This document shows positions 36,080-47,930 of a stretch of DNA of 64,000 nucleotides, piece by piece. The position numbers and the translations under genes were made by a program. Each line of letters begins with the position of its first letter. Within the stretch, counting starts at the first letter, position 1. Source of the stretch: Chamaea fasciata (taxonomy: Eukaryota > Chordata > Aves > Passeriformes > Sylviidae); NCBI GenBank assembly GCA_029207755.1, contig JARCOQ010000005.1, forward strand, positions 54,959,563 to 55,023,562. Reading direction: 5' to 3'. The notes beneath the pieces were generated by a model. The model was not told the origin of the DNA. It ran no database searches and was given only the letters and a program-made list of their open reading frames with translations.

Positions 36080-39000
36080 GTAGGTCTGGGCACCTGAACA
36101 CGGCAGGGGCCACAAAGGCAAAAGTGGAAGAAACTAAAATAAAATACCCAGTTTTGCATTCTTTGGACTTCCTGATGATAGGGTGGTGAATTTTTACTTT
36201 AAATTAGATTCACTTTGAAGTGAATGCATGCAGTAAATTTCCCAACAAACAAATAAAGGGTGAAATATTAAACAATATTACTCTTAATTAGCAATAGATG
36301 AACAGTTTCTTCATCAAGCCCAGACTTTCACTCTGCTGGGTTAGCTGGGAAGGCACTCCTTGCTTTGAAGAATTCAAAACCTAAAGAAACCAGAGAGTCT
36401 TGAAAGTCAGGCACAGTCCTCTTTTCACAGACAGATAAATTTGACCTGCAGAAATCCCGTGTCCTTCTGCACAAGATCATTCCTTTTTCCATAGTTTCTT
36501 TTAAAAATAAGATAAACTTTGCTAATTAGAAGCACTGTACACATGATCTTTTCTTTGGCAAGTGTGTTCCTTCATGTGCCAGTTAAAATAGTTCAGTTAC
36601 CTTTGGCCCTCTCAGTTTATTTAGAGACCTCAAAGTACCTCAGCATACACACAGCAATAACTGATAAAGGAATGAAATTATAAACAATCCTAATTTATAT
36701 TATGCTGGGTACACCAAAAAGCTGCTTTTCCATTATCTGCTTATTGCCTTTGTAATCCTCACAACAAGACCTCTGAAAATCTCCCTAGAGCATAAAGATA
36801 GAAAAGAATCAAATGGGGAAGGGGCAACGGTAAACAGGTTTAATAATTGAGGAAAATCTCATTTGAGCAAAGGCTAATTAATGAGCAGACAGAGCTTCAT
36901 CTGGTTCTGTGTAAAGGCTCCAAACACGGCTGGAAGGGAGGAAAACAGTGGTGCCTGTCAGATGTAGATTATCCATCTGGACTAGACCTAGGCAAAACCT
37001 GAGCCTAGGATGGAGGGACTTTGCTGTAAAAGGTAAACAAGGAAGCAGACAAAGCTAAAGCAACTTCAGGCCTCCAATCCTATTCAGCAAATACCAATTT
37101 CCCTTTTGATTGCCCTAGTGCTGAGAATTCATCTGCTTCCAGCAAAAGTAAATGTGGTTTTACTTCATGTGGGGGGACTTTGTCCCTAAAATAGAACCTA
37201 TCTGTTCTGAGGGACAGCCCTTTTGCCATGCCATGGGTAAATTCAGTCATTTCAGCTCTGTTTTTACCAGAGCTTTGAGCTACACCAATCTCTGTGAGTT
37301 GACACTGCCATGTTTGGGACAGCCCAGTTTCTTTGCTGATTTCTCCCATATTTCTGTTCCACTCAGTCCTTGGAACAGAGACTAGAAAGTAGTTCCTGTT
37401 AGCCCAGTGCCAGTGTGTGATGAACACACAATGCACAAACAAATGCTGGACGTAAAGGGAAGTATAAGCCATACCTGTGACTTGCACTCAGATAGATTTA
37501 AATGTATTTTGAACTGATTTTTTGTTAAATTATTATTTTGGAGTGCATTCCTTGCTCAGTACTATTTGCTCTTTGTAGTAAATCCACACCCAAGAGGAAT
37601 GAAGGAAAAAAAAAAAAACAACCACAAGAGACAACAAACAGCACAGAAGTGACTGAGGCTGGTTGTAGGGAGAAGCAAGTTCTGGGAAATTTAATGCTCC
37701 TGGACAGGCATTGGGATCTTATGGACCCCACTGACCTGGTAGACCCTGTAGCAGATCCCTGGGGGCAGTGCTGGTGTTGTTTTTGCTTCCTCCCCTTGAA
37801 AGAGTTGGCAAGTAAAGACCCTGTGATGAAGGCAACATCTTTTTTTAGTGCAGTCTCCCTGAAAGCAGAACACAGTTTCTTCAGCTTTGTAATTCAAAAG
37901 TATTTTAATTCTGTAATGGCATTTATTCTTCAGGCTGTGAATTGACCATAAATAGTTCTCAGCAAGAGTTTGCTGTTGGGACTGTGGTATTTATTAGAGA
38001 CAAGTCAGATAAAGTACCTCAGGCTAGACTGCAGCCCTTTTGGTCTCTGTTGATGGCAGTGAGGAGGCTGGGAGGACATGAGATGTCCCCACCCCGAAAC
38101 ACATCACAGCTTTCTACACTGCTTCCTCGCTGTCTTGACAGCATGGCAGGGCTGGGAGAAGGAGAGGGAAGGACCTGGGCACAGCACAGACTGTAAACCT
38201 GCACCCCAGGAAGGCTGACAGCTTTGGGGACTTGGAGCACACGCATCAATGGAGCTCAGCATATTGCACAAACGCAGAATAAATGCATAAAATAATCACA
38301 GTCGCTGCTTCAAGGCACCCATATTTACAGGCATCTAAAAATAATAGTGATTAAAGAAAACTGCCTTGAGTTGAGACAGTGTCATGTCATGTACACACCA
38401 TGGATGAAAGAGGCTTCACTCCTTGGAATTCAGTGGTCAAGCAGTTCTTTGCAGCGTTTTTAAGTTCATAATGTTCTTCATCCTCAAAGCAGGCATACTT
38501 GGTTTTGCTGTACAATCATTTTGACACCTGCATGCACTAACGCATCTTTACCCAGTCCTACCAGTGGGATCTGTGGGGTGGGATCAATCTTTAGTCACAG
38601 GAATAATTGCCTGAGTTTGATGTGCTACGTGCCCCCACCTTTCACATCAAGAAAGGCACAAATTCCAGCATCACTCAAGGCAAATCTGCCCTCTCTGATT
38701 TGAGTTTCCCATATATTTTATTAGTTTGAACATTTACAGTGAACATAACCTCACAGAAGAAGGCATAGCACAGCAGATGAGAAAACAGCTGAACTGTTTG
38801 TCTCCAGGGACCAAATCCTAAGACACTTTGCAGGCAGGTATTGGCTCGAAGACTGATGCAGCAGGATAAAAGTTTCCCTGTGTAGGATAATTTTATTGGA
38901 AGCAAAGCAGCCCAAGAGCCAATTCATCCACCAGTAATGTTGTCATTTTTTGATACTAGGAGAAAATATATCCCAGTGATTACCAGTGTGAGTGTCTAGT

Positions 39001-40014
39001 GCTTATTAAAAATAAATCCCATTCTTTCTGGTCTAGTCGAGAACTTTCTGAAATTCTTTTGCTGCAAAAGGGTGACTGATGTGGGATGCAGAATACTCCT
39101 ATTTTTAGTCTTGTAGCTATACTTGCCAATCTTTGGAAGAGCATTGATACAAACCAGAAACAGCTGGATCTTCCGTCAGCAAAATGAGAAAGTAGGTGGT
39201 GTGTAGTCATTGAATTAAGGAGCTTCATTGCTGCCCATAATCACTGATTGCATATTATCTAATGGCAGAAGAAGAGATATTGTTAACATCTGACAGTTTC
39301 AATTTCAAGTATTTTTAGGAGATGCATCAATTGAAGCACTGATTAGACAGAAGTGGACCAAAACTATCAGTTGATTGCTTTTAGATGTTACAGTCTATTT
39401 TTAAAATGAATGGAAACAAGTCTATAAATTTATTCAGCTGCAGTTTCAGTCTGCTAGTGTGTTGTGATCCTGCTCTGTTTTGCAAACACCAAAGGAAACT
39501 GATTTATGTCAAATGACCAACCCCCTTTTCTCCCCTGTATAAATGGTTCCTGTAGCTGATTTCTACTGGGAAAGAGATATATCTTTTATTTCTGTTTTTG
39601 TGTGTAGATACAGTTTAGAGTAATTAACTGCATTTAGGATACTTCAGATTATTGTCTATTCTCCTGACAGGTCAAGAAAAGTAGCTCAGCAAGCTCTGTT
39701 TAGAAAGAGACATTATGAACATGTCCAAAGCAGTGTCTACAGCTGGGTTCAAGTGCTGCATTTCCAAGGTCTTTCTCTGGGAAGGAAATGATGATTGATA
39801 CTAATGCCTGTACACATTAATCAAAATGGGTATTTTCTTGACTGCCTATTCAAACAACACCTCTGACACCATTTCCAGTCAGCGTCCCCAAGGCTCACAA
39901 CAGATGTTTGCTTGATGGCCTCTCATCTCCACTGTTTTTTAGAAAGTCCATTTGGAAATAATAGCTCTATTTGCAGCCACAGAAAGCCAAGGCAACATTA
40001 TCAAAATCACTTAC

Positions 40015-40092
40015 CCTGGGCAATCCAAATGAAAGCCCTGAGGGGGAAGAATATGTAACCACCACATCCGTTAGAACTATTTTGGGAAAGTG
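40015..40092 (-). other. Candidate 78-base exon upstream of the CpG island
   Basis: The minus strand has an acceptor TTTATTTCCTAG, a 78-base segment open in one frame (LSQNSSNGCGGYIFFPLRAFIWIAQ), and a donor CAGG|GTAAGT. Length divisible by three and strong signals on both sides fit a cassette exon. A second acceptor-like site (TTCCCCCTCAG) lies inside. It is on the same strand as the 15-kb promoter and about 25 kb upstream, so it could belong to a distal 5' exon or a lncRNA. No family is recognised. Confidence 0.22.
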
Positions 40093-40905
40093 CTAGGAAA
40101 TAAATGTGTTTGTGTTCTGAAGATCCCTTTGTCTCTCCTTCCCAAAGCTGCTGATATATTTTCAGTGCTGCTGGGTGTCCAAACATGCACTGGATGTTCT
40201 TAGTGTTGTGTAGTTGTAGCTGCTGCTGTGGTGTTTCATTCATTGAGGCTACTTTGGTGTGTTGGAATAGAAAAATGGTTTAAAATGTGATGTTTGTCTG
40301 TTTTTAATGGTCTGTTAAGATAACCCCAGGTTCCTCAATCTTTTCAGACTGCCTGAACCTGAAGCTAGTGAGAACTGTATTTGAATAAATATTTAGTAAA
40401 CAGGGGATTGACATGTTTTCCTTGACCATCACAAAGAAAGATTTTGGGTGCCAGAGGCTCTCCATTTGATTTAATGTCTGAGTCACTGGCTCAAGCTAAA
40501 TAGTCATTTAACCTTGACACAGCTCAGTTTAAACTTGCCTGTGTAAGTGAGAGAAAAATGGTTCAATGGGGGACTTTATTGTGCTTTCAACACGACTCGA
40601 CCTTGTCTCCACCTGTGTGACCTGTGAAAGTCAGGATGCTGTCAGCTGGACCACGACTTCAGCATAGCTGTCCTATCAAGAGAGAGCTGATCCATAACAG
40701 CATTTGGCTCTTAAATGCTGCCTTTCAGCCAAAGTGTTTCTCTATGACAATAAGATTCATTAGGGTTAGTCAAAGACTTACTTTCCTATTGTTGTCAATT
40801 CTTTATTCCACAAAACTAAAATAAGGCTTTAGGGAAGGAAGATAGTTTTTATTTTTCCCTTGGACTTCATTGAAAAGCTTTGGATTTTCCTTGCCAAAGC
40901 TGAGA

Positions 40906-40955
<50 letters not shown>
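40906..40955 (+). repeat. (AAT)n microsatellite, about 16-17 copies
   Basis: A pure trinucleotide array of 50 bases followed by AATAAATAAA. Likely length-polymorphic. Confidence 0.97.
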
Positions 40956-40956
<1 letters not shown>

Positions 40957-40960
<4 letters not shown>

Positions 40961-43900
40961 AATCTGGCTTGTGTGATTTTTTTATTACAAAATTCCCAAA
41001 CATTTATACAAAAATAGGCATTTTCTTGCAAACAGCATCTGTTCTACTCAAGGTTTCTTTTAGGCTTCATAAGCTTTCAGGGCAGCTCTAATTCTTATTT
41101 CTGCCATGTCAAGAGGACATCTGGGGCTCAGACAAATGAGGTCTGGTGGCTGAGCCCCGAAGTGTCCTGTTCCCTGGCACCCACTCTCATGACTGAGCCT
41201 CTGTAGGAAGAATGACATTCATCAGTGCTCCCAAGACAGCTCCAATATTGGGAATAGTCTTTATCCTTGGAATAGAGAACCAGCTTGATAATGGTATATC
41301 TGCAGAAAAGTGCTGATGCTCTTTGGTTTTAAACAGCCTCTGGAAAGATTCTGCTGCAGGCCAAGCTGTTGAGACTGTGAGGAATATCATTTATTATTAG
41401 CCATATGTCTTTCTTCTGCTGCTGTCCACTGAACACTTCCTTTAAGAAGGGATGCAGAGGAGAAGGAAATGTAAATTATGTTACTGAGGCCTTCCTGTCC
41501 CTCATCAGAGAAATGGCACATGGCAATCAGAGTCCTTTGAACACAAACAGTCACTAGGCATTTTAAATAGCAGTTGGGCTTAACTGGATCATGCTCCAGG
41601 ACCTGTGTAATCATTAGACCCTATCTGCCTTTTGTATAAATTTCCTCTTTGAGGGGCACCAGGAAGGGTCTATTTTCATACTCTCTCCTGCTGCTTTACC
41701 CACCCTGGGTTTTCCATAAAAGTGTATTTTGTGCTTTCAGGTGATTTATTGCTGTGGCTTCCTCAGCCTCATTTGAATCAGGATTTAAATAATTGGATTT
41801 CCAATATTTTCTTCCTATTTGCACTGCTGTTCTATGCAAGCAGCTTTTGTAGGACATAGGGCCTGTCATAGCTAGGAAGAAACATATTTTGAGTATGATA
41901 ATCTCTTATTTAGCAAGTAGTGTTAATTTACAAGGATTACAGGTTTTGGATTGTTGCTGGTTAGTGAAGAGATCCGGGGAAAGATGAGTGCTACAAAAAA
42001 CTGAGACATCTGTTCTTAATGTGTGTGTTTTTAATGTGACTTGCCAGCAAGCTGTGCCAGCTCATTATTGTACATAATCTGATATATACATGGTAATATA
42101 TATACACCTTAATACTTTTGCCTCAGAAATATTGACTAAAGACTTCCCTTTCTCTTTGACTGGTAATCTCTACGTATATTTCCTGCAGGTTCCAAGGCTT
42201 GTTATTCCACCTCTTCCTAATTTATTGAACCAGCGTAAGCTTCAATTGTCTGTACCAGGTTACGGGTGAATTTCATTAAAAATTGCAAGGATAAGTTTAA
42301 TTTGATATGATCAGTGGGAGACCAGGTGCCACAGCAGAAAATGTATTGCAGGGATTTGCATGAGTATATGGGAGTCACAAAAACATGTTCTTTGCCCAGA
42401 TTTGAGGCGGTTTTTACCTGAGGAAGCGGGACCTTAGAAGAAATGTGAGGAACCAGGTTCCACTGTGTTGTTGGGAACTTGGAAGGTGCTTGGCTCCCTG
42501 AACAGAAGTCACGGGCCAGAGGTGGGTTCAGGGTGCCCCATTGGAACATGAGCAGACAGGAGGCAGGTCAGGTAGGGCTGGCACCGCTCCTGCAAGAAAA
42601 GACAGTAATGGTCCAAGCAGAGTTTCCTGGAGCAATTGTCTGGCTGCAACAGTCACCTCCACCAGAAAACACCAAGCTACTTTCAGGAAAGCGTGCCTCG
42701 GTCCCTTAACTCCATTCAGAAAATGGCTTCTTTAGCCAATTTTAGCTTCCTATTTGGTTTAGACTCTGACGTTTGGGCATGTTCCTTTTCTCTTAGGAAA
42801 TGTCGCGAAGGTATCCATAAATTTTATAATCCCTCTGTGCATTCTCAGCCTACTTAAAGGGACTGGAGAAAAGAAAAAGAAAAGGTAACAATTTAGTAAT
42901 CCTGTAGCTGTACTGAGAGACTAATCTGGACGGCAGTCATCCATCCTCCCTTGCTATTGAATTAACTCACTGTGTGTACCCAGTGCATATAACAAATAAT
43001 GAGAGCTCATGCTGAATTCACAAACAATTGCAGAGAAGCCTCCAGGTTGTTCCCAGTGCCAATATACATCATGCCAGAGAATGTTCTGTGGTGTAATTGT
43101 ACATCACAGGCCTTCCCTGTAGGACCACAGTGCCTGGCTCTACTCTGTTGCCTTTAAAAATACAAACCATGGATTCATGTTTTTGTAGTGTAACAGGCAC
43201 TCCTCCCTGGGTCTTGGAAATGCAAGAACTGGAAGTGAACGCTGGGGTAAGAGACACAGAGCCTCTAAAAATAATTTTCCTGTACATTTGGGCTCTCCCT
43301 CTTGCAATGACGAGATCCTAGGCTTTTTTTGGACACCTTTCCCTGAGAAGTTGTGAGCCCTGGGAAGACCTGAATAGCACAGGAAATATGGAGTTTGGTG
43401 TGCTCTCAGAGGTGAGGTTCTGAGGAGAGGCTGGGTAAGAGCAGGGGGTTGTGAGCCTTGAGCAATGCCTGCTGTTATTTCGAAGTTAAATGTAGTTGTC
43501 AGTACACTGCGGGAATGATACTGATGCACGGACATGGCATGGAAGTGAGGATTGAGAAAATTAAAGATATCAGTGGGTTTATACTATGTTGTAATCACCT
43601 AGCAAGTAGTACAGCCTAAGAAGTGCCTGTAACTTGTACAGAGCCTAGCATGGTGTCAGGGTCTTTCAGGTAAGAATAACCAGGAGAGCGTGGTGATCAC
43701 ATGATATGCTGGACTGGGTTGGTTTCATTTTTTGTGGTTTTGCTTGTTTGTTTGGGGTTTTTTTTCTCTTTCTTTTCAATGGCAATAGATATCTGTTTGT
43801 TTGCCTTGTCTGGAAGGCATTTATAATGATCAGTGTCAATATTTATGATGAAATAAAGCACTCTAAATGTGTTTTCACTGAGACTATTTTTCACCTGGCA

Positions 43901-46900
43901 TTAATTCACTGAGTGCATAATACAGTCAGATGTGTTAGCCAAGAATAAACTCAGGCCCTAGTGTAGGGCTAAGGATGTTTAATGTATCTTGACAGTCATT
44001 AAGTAGTTGGTAAAGGACTAGCAATGAATTCATTATTCTCCTTATGAATCAAATCCTATTTATAGCAAACTATCAAAAATTCCATATTATAATATGGAGA
44101 TTGAGATCATACATAATGGTTCTTTCACCAGAGGCAGCCATGAAAGGACTGGTGAGACTAGAACAAATTACAGTTAATGATAGACTCTTTCTCAGAGAAT
44201 TAAACACTTTAATTGGTCAATCAGGTTGGGCATTTGAGAAAGGAAGACTTGCAATTATGTGAAAGCCTGCCTGCTGTACTTTGGCAGCCTTATGGGCCTC
44301 TGGCAGTTTTTCATCAGGATTTAGATTTGTCATCATGTTCTAATCCTCACAGCTACACCTCGCCAAGAATGAAAGCTGCTTCTTGACCTCGTGGGGTTTT
44401 GGGGTTCCTTTGGAGGAACGAAGCTGGTAGATCAAGATTTTGGTATTGATGCATTGCTGTCTTGGGGTACAATTCATTCTTGGCTTCTATGTTTCAGCTG
44501 GAGTGTGTTTTGAAGGCTTAAGTGAGGTGTGATACCCAGACCCTTCTGCTTAAGGGTGAATTTCACCTTCTCTGCAAATACATGAGGCAGTGGCATCAGT
44601 TCCTTGTGAGTTTTGCTGCAGCACTGAAGTCAGGGATGTCAGGGTGGCAGCACTTGCTGGCCGTGCTTGAAGACATAGGTTTTGTTGTATATTCTTATTT
44701 TTCAGGTGCGAGTAGGCTTGCATCTTGCATCTAATTCACAGGAGATGACTGAGCATTAGCTGAAGACCCAGTGTGTGCCACAAAACCCATTACATGTGTT
44801 CCTGGGGAAAACCTTTCTTCACTCTATCTCAGCTGGCCTCCAGTTAGACATCAAGATAAATCCATGTAGTGTTCTGCCTTGCAAGTTTAGTTTGTCATTT
44901 GTTCAGAGAAGGGTTTCTCTCTCAATCTGTGTTTTACCAGTCTGCTCTCTCCACTGCCCTGGTTCTCTAGGCTTTGAGGTGCTAATGTTGTGTTGTGACT
45001 GCTTTTAACAGGCTGTGTTACAGCATCTGTAACAAAGCAGCATTGTGCAGGTTTCTGGGTGTCCCACATGAATCAATGAGCGGGAGCAGCTGTTCTACAT
45101 CAGAGGAAGCTCTGCCTTCTCTCCTCTGGAGAGTTGCATATTAGAAGTGAGGTAGGATTTTGTTCAAAGCAAAACAAGGCTTCACCTTGCAGCAGAGAGT
45201 AGTTGGCTTGGTGGTTGTGGGGAACACAATGTGCTTTAGGCCTGGCTGCTTACTGCTAGCAATGATTGCACCACACCTGTGAAAGTTCATGTTGCAAGCT
45301 TTGTACTGTGCTTGTTCAGAGACCTTAATAAGCGAGCTTTTGAAGCACAAGGGACACTTAGCTTTTCCCCACTTGGGAAGGAAGAACAAGAGAGGGCTGC
45401 TTTGGGGACACCACAGAAGCCTCTGTGCTGAGCTAAGCAGACTCATCCTTTGTTGGGGTCACAGCCCAGTCTGCAGCTCTGCATTAGGAGGCATAGAGCC
45501 GGAAGGCTTCAGAAAAGCGATGCCGTGGAATATAAAACTTTGCAGCTTGGATAGTTTAGATGTCAGGAGAGAAAGAGGACTGGACCTTACATCCCACCAG
45601 TCTCACAGACATGCCATGGTACGGCCAGGGCCGAGGCACTGTGGAGGCAGCAGGTGTTCTCCTGGTAGCCTAACTTTGCTATGTTATCCTCTGGGATTGA
45701 CGAGTGGCCGCACATCCTCACTTTCCCCAGGCAGATGAGTCCTTCATCCAGCACTCAAACCATTTAGAAAGTGAGGTGTTTGTGGGTCCTGACAAAAAGC
45801 AGTCCCTGGTGGCCAGCGGAGAAAAGCCATCAGCGGCCACGACAAAACCCTGGAGAAAACCTGTACCAAAGCAGCTTTGTTCTCTGCTGCCTTTTACAGG
45901 ACAGCTCACTGTTTCCTATGGACTGTCATTTCTTTCTGCCCCCTACAGAGAAGTCTTTCAGCTAAGCAGAGCAATGTTGAGGGCAGGTGCTCCCCAAACC
46001 ATGGCAGGGCCCTGAGAGGGCACACCCTGAAGTGATAAATGCGGCCATGGCCTGGCTGCAGTCACAGCGAGTGAGGGGGATTTCTTGTAGAGGATAAACA
46101 TGAGAGAAATCCTAGCCCATCACTGGATAAAGCTGGATTTTGTGGCTGTGCAGGGTGGAGGAACGATGAAGACATCACAACCTCTCTCAGGGCAGCTGGC
46201 AGGAAACCTGTGGAGGCTGAAGGATAGAAGGGGAGCCTCCATGCTGCTGGGTTTTGCCAGGAAAAGAGCACAGACAGCAAAATAAGGACATCATGATGCC
46301 ATGAATAAGATAATAAATGAGCCTTGTCTGCCTCTTTCCAGAGGGCAGTTACAGCTGCCCCCTGTCCCTGGAGCCCTCTTTCCCAGTGGGAAGTGCAGGC
46401 AGCAGCCTGGCAGTGCAAAGAAGCAGTGGGCAGCAGGGTTGTGCCATTGCTCCCATGTAAGCCTCTGCTTTGCTCCAGCCTTTAATTCCAGCCCCTTTGG
46501 GAGCTCAGGTTTGCTTAGGTACAAGAGAGTTTGTTGGAATTCGCCACGGCTTATTCGCCAAACGCATTCCAAATATTATTAAATTAAATGTAAATGCTTT
46601 GGAAATACAAATGCCAGGCAGTGTTTTTATCTCTCCTGTGTTGCTTAGGCATACAGAAGAGGGGAGCTGGCTCACAGTAGGGTTCTCAGGAGTCTCCAAG
46701 CTTTTAGTGTTCTGGCATTTAATACCCATAACCACACTTTTCATATTCAGCTGATAAATTTGCCCTGCACCAAGGGAGCACATGTTTATTCAGAATATCC
46801 CAGCCTTGCTCATTATTGTGACAAATCCGTACTCCAGGCTTGCTGCCAGCTTGAAAGACTGGGTTCCTGATCAGCAAACTTTGACGACAACCAATTCAAT

Positions 46901-47589
46901 ATAACTTGCTATATTAGCAGATGAAGTGGGAATGAGCCCCAGGGAGATGAAAAGCCAGCAGAACTTCTGTTAACAATTAGGCAAAACTGCTGCCTTTATG
47001 TTGCATATGCATGAGCAAAAGCTTTTAGATGCACTGGGCCTTCACCTTCTGTCCTTCCTCTACAAGAGGTGCATGTCACCTAACTACTCTGACCTTTTGG
47101 CTTTGCCTGTTATGAATGTGTCACTGCTGTGCCTTAGGATTTGTTTGAGAACTCCTCGTTTTTTTCCCTGTAAAACACAAATACTTCTATGGGCTTTAAA
47201 AAGCAAATTATTTCTTGAGCTGTTCTGTGTCTTGAGAAAGTACAGGCACATCCACAAGGTCATGCTGGTCTCAGTTTCATACTGTGCTAGAAAATGGGGG
47301 GGCGTCCAGGTAATTGTTTTCAGAGGTCTCACGTGTTTTGAACTTGTTCTCCTCATTGTATTTGTCTCTTCTCATCCCTTGTTGCTGTTAGTTCACTGTT
47401 TTTCCTGCCCAGCTGGAAGCAGATCCCCACAGATGTCCATTGCCATGCAATGATCGCGGTAAAGGAAAAGTTACATTGTCTTCTTCTTCCCCACTGTGGC
47501 AAGCAGGAAGTTTGGCAGATGATGTTTCCTGACAGGAAGCTGATGCAGGGCATAGGAATCTCTGTTATCTCAAAAAAATCACCAAGCAA
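40957..47589. other. Intergenic, no gene seen
   Basis: Unique sequence. Short frames such as 44044-44262 and 45289-45738 lack protein-like or splice support. Confidence 0.5.
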
Positions 47590-47930
47590 TGCCATTTAAC
47601 ATGAAACTACTTCGATGTGATTGACTCCAATTGTTATTCATAGCTTGGTCTCACATTTGCATTGTTATCTAGGAATGAAATTGTCACATCTCTGTCCCAT
47701 GTAAGATTTGTGATTGCTTTGCAAGCTGGAGAGTCAATTTAAATTGGAGGCCCCAGTTAATAATGTACAAGATAATCAGTTTCACATGGCTGTTCTCAGA
47801 GATATTAAGGAAAGTATCAAAGAAATACAAATACCATGCGACATGATTAGCGTCATACAGAAGGATTTGGGATCAGCACAGTGTCTTTGGTATCTACCTG
47901 GTAATTATTTCTATGATCCCCTGGTTTAAT
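47590..47930. promoter_or_regulatory. Putative regulatory block with octamer/SOX-type motifs
   Basis: The POU octamer ATTTGCAT (47655-47662) overlaps ATTGTT (47661-47666), a SOX-type site. A second ATTGTTATTCA lies at 47630-47640. The surrounding 300 bases are complex, A+T-rich and free of recognisable repeats. Function is inferred from motif clustering only. Confidence 0.3.

Larger units (their letters stand above)
34561..40905. other. Intergenic, mostly unique
   Basis: Holds the two splice-flanked candidates at 35990-36079 (plus) and 40015-40092 (minus). TAATTA-type homeodomain words occur near 36.28 and 36.88 kb. No repeat family recognised. Confidence 0.5.
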
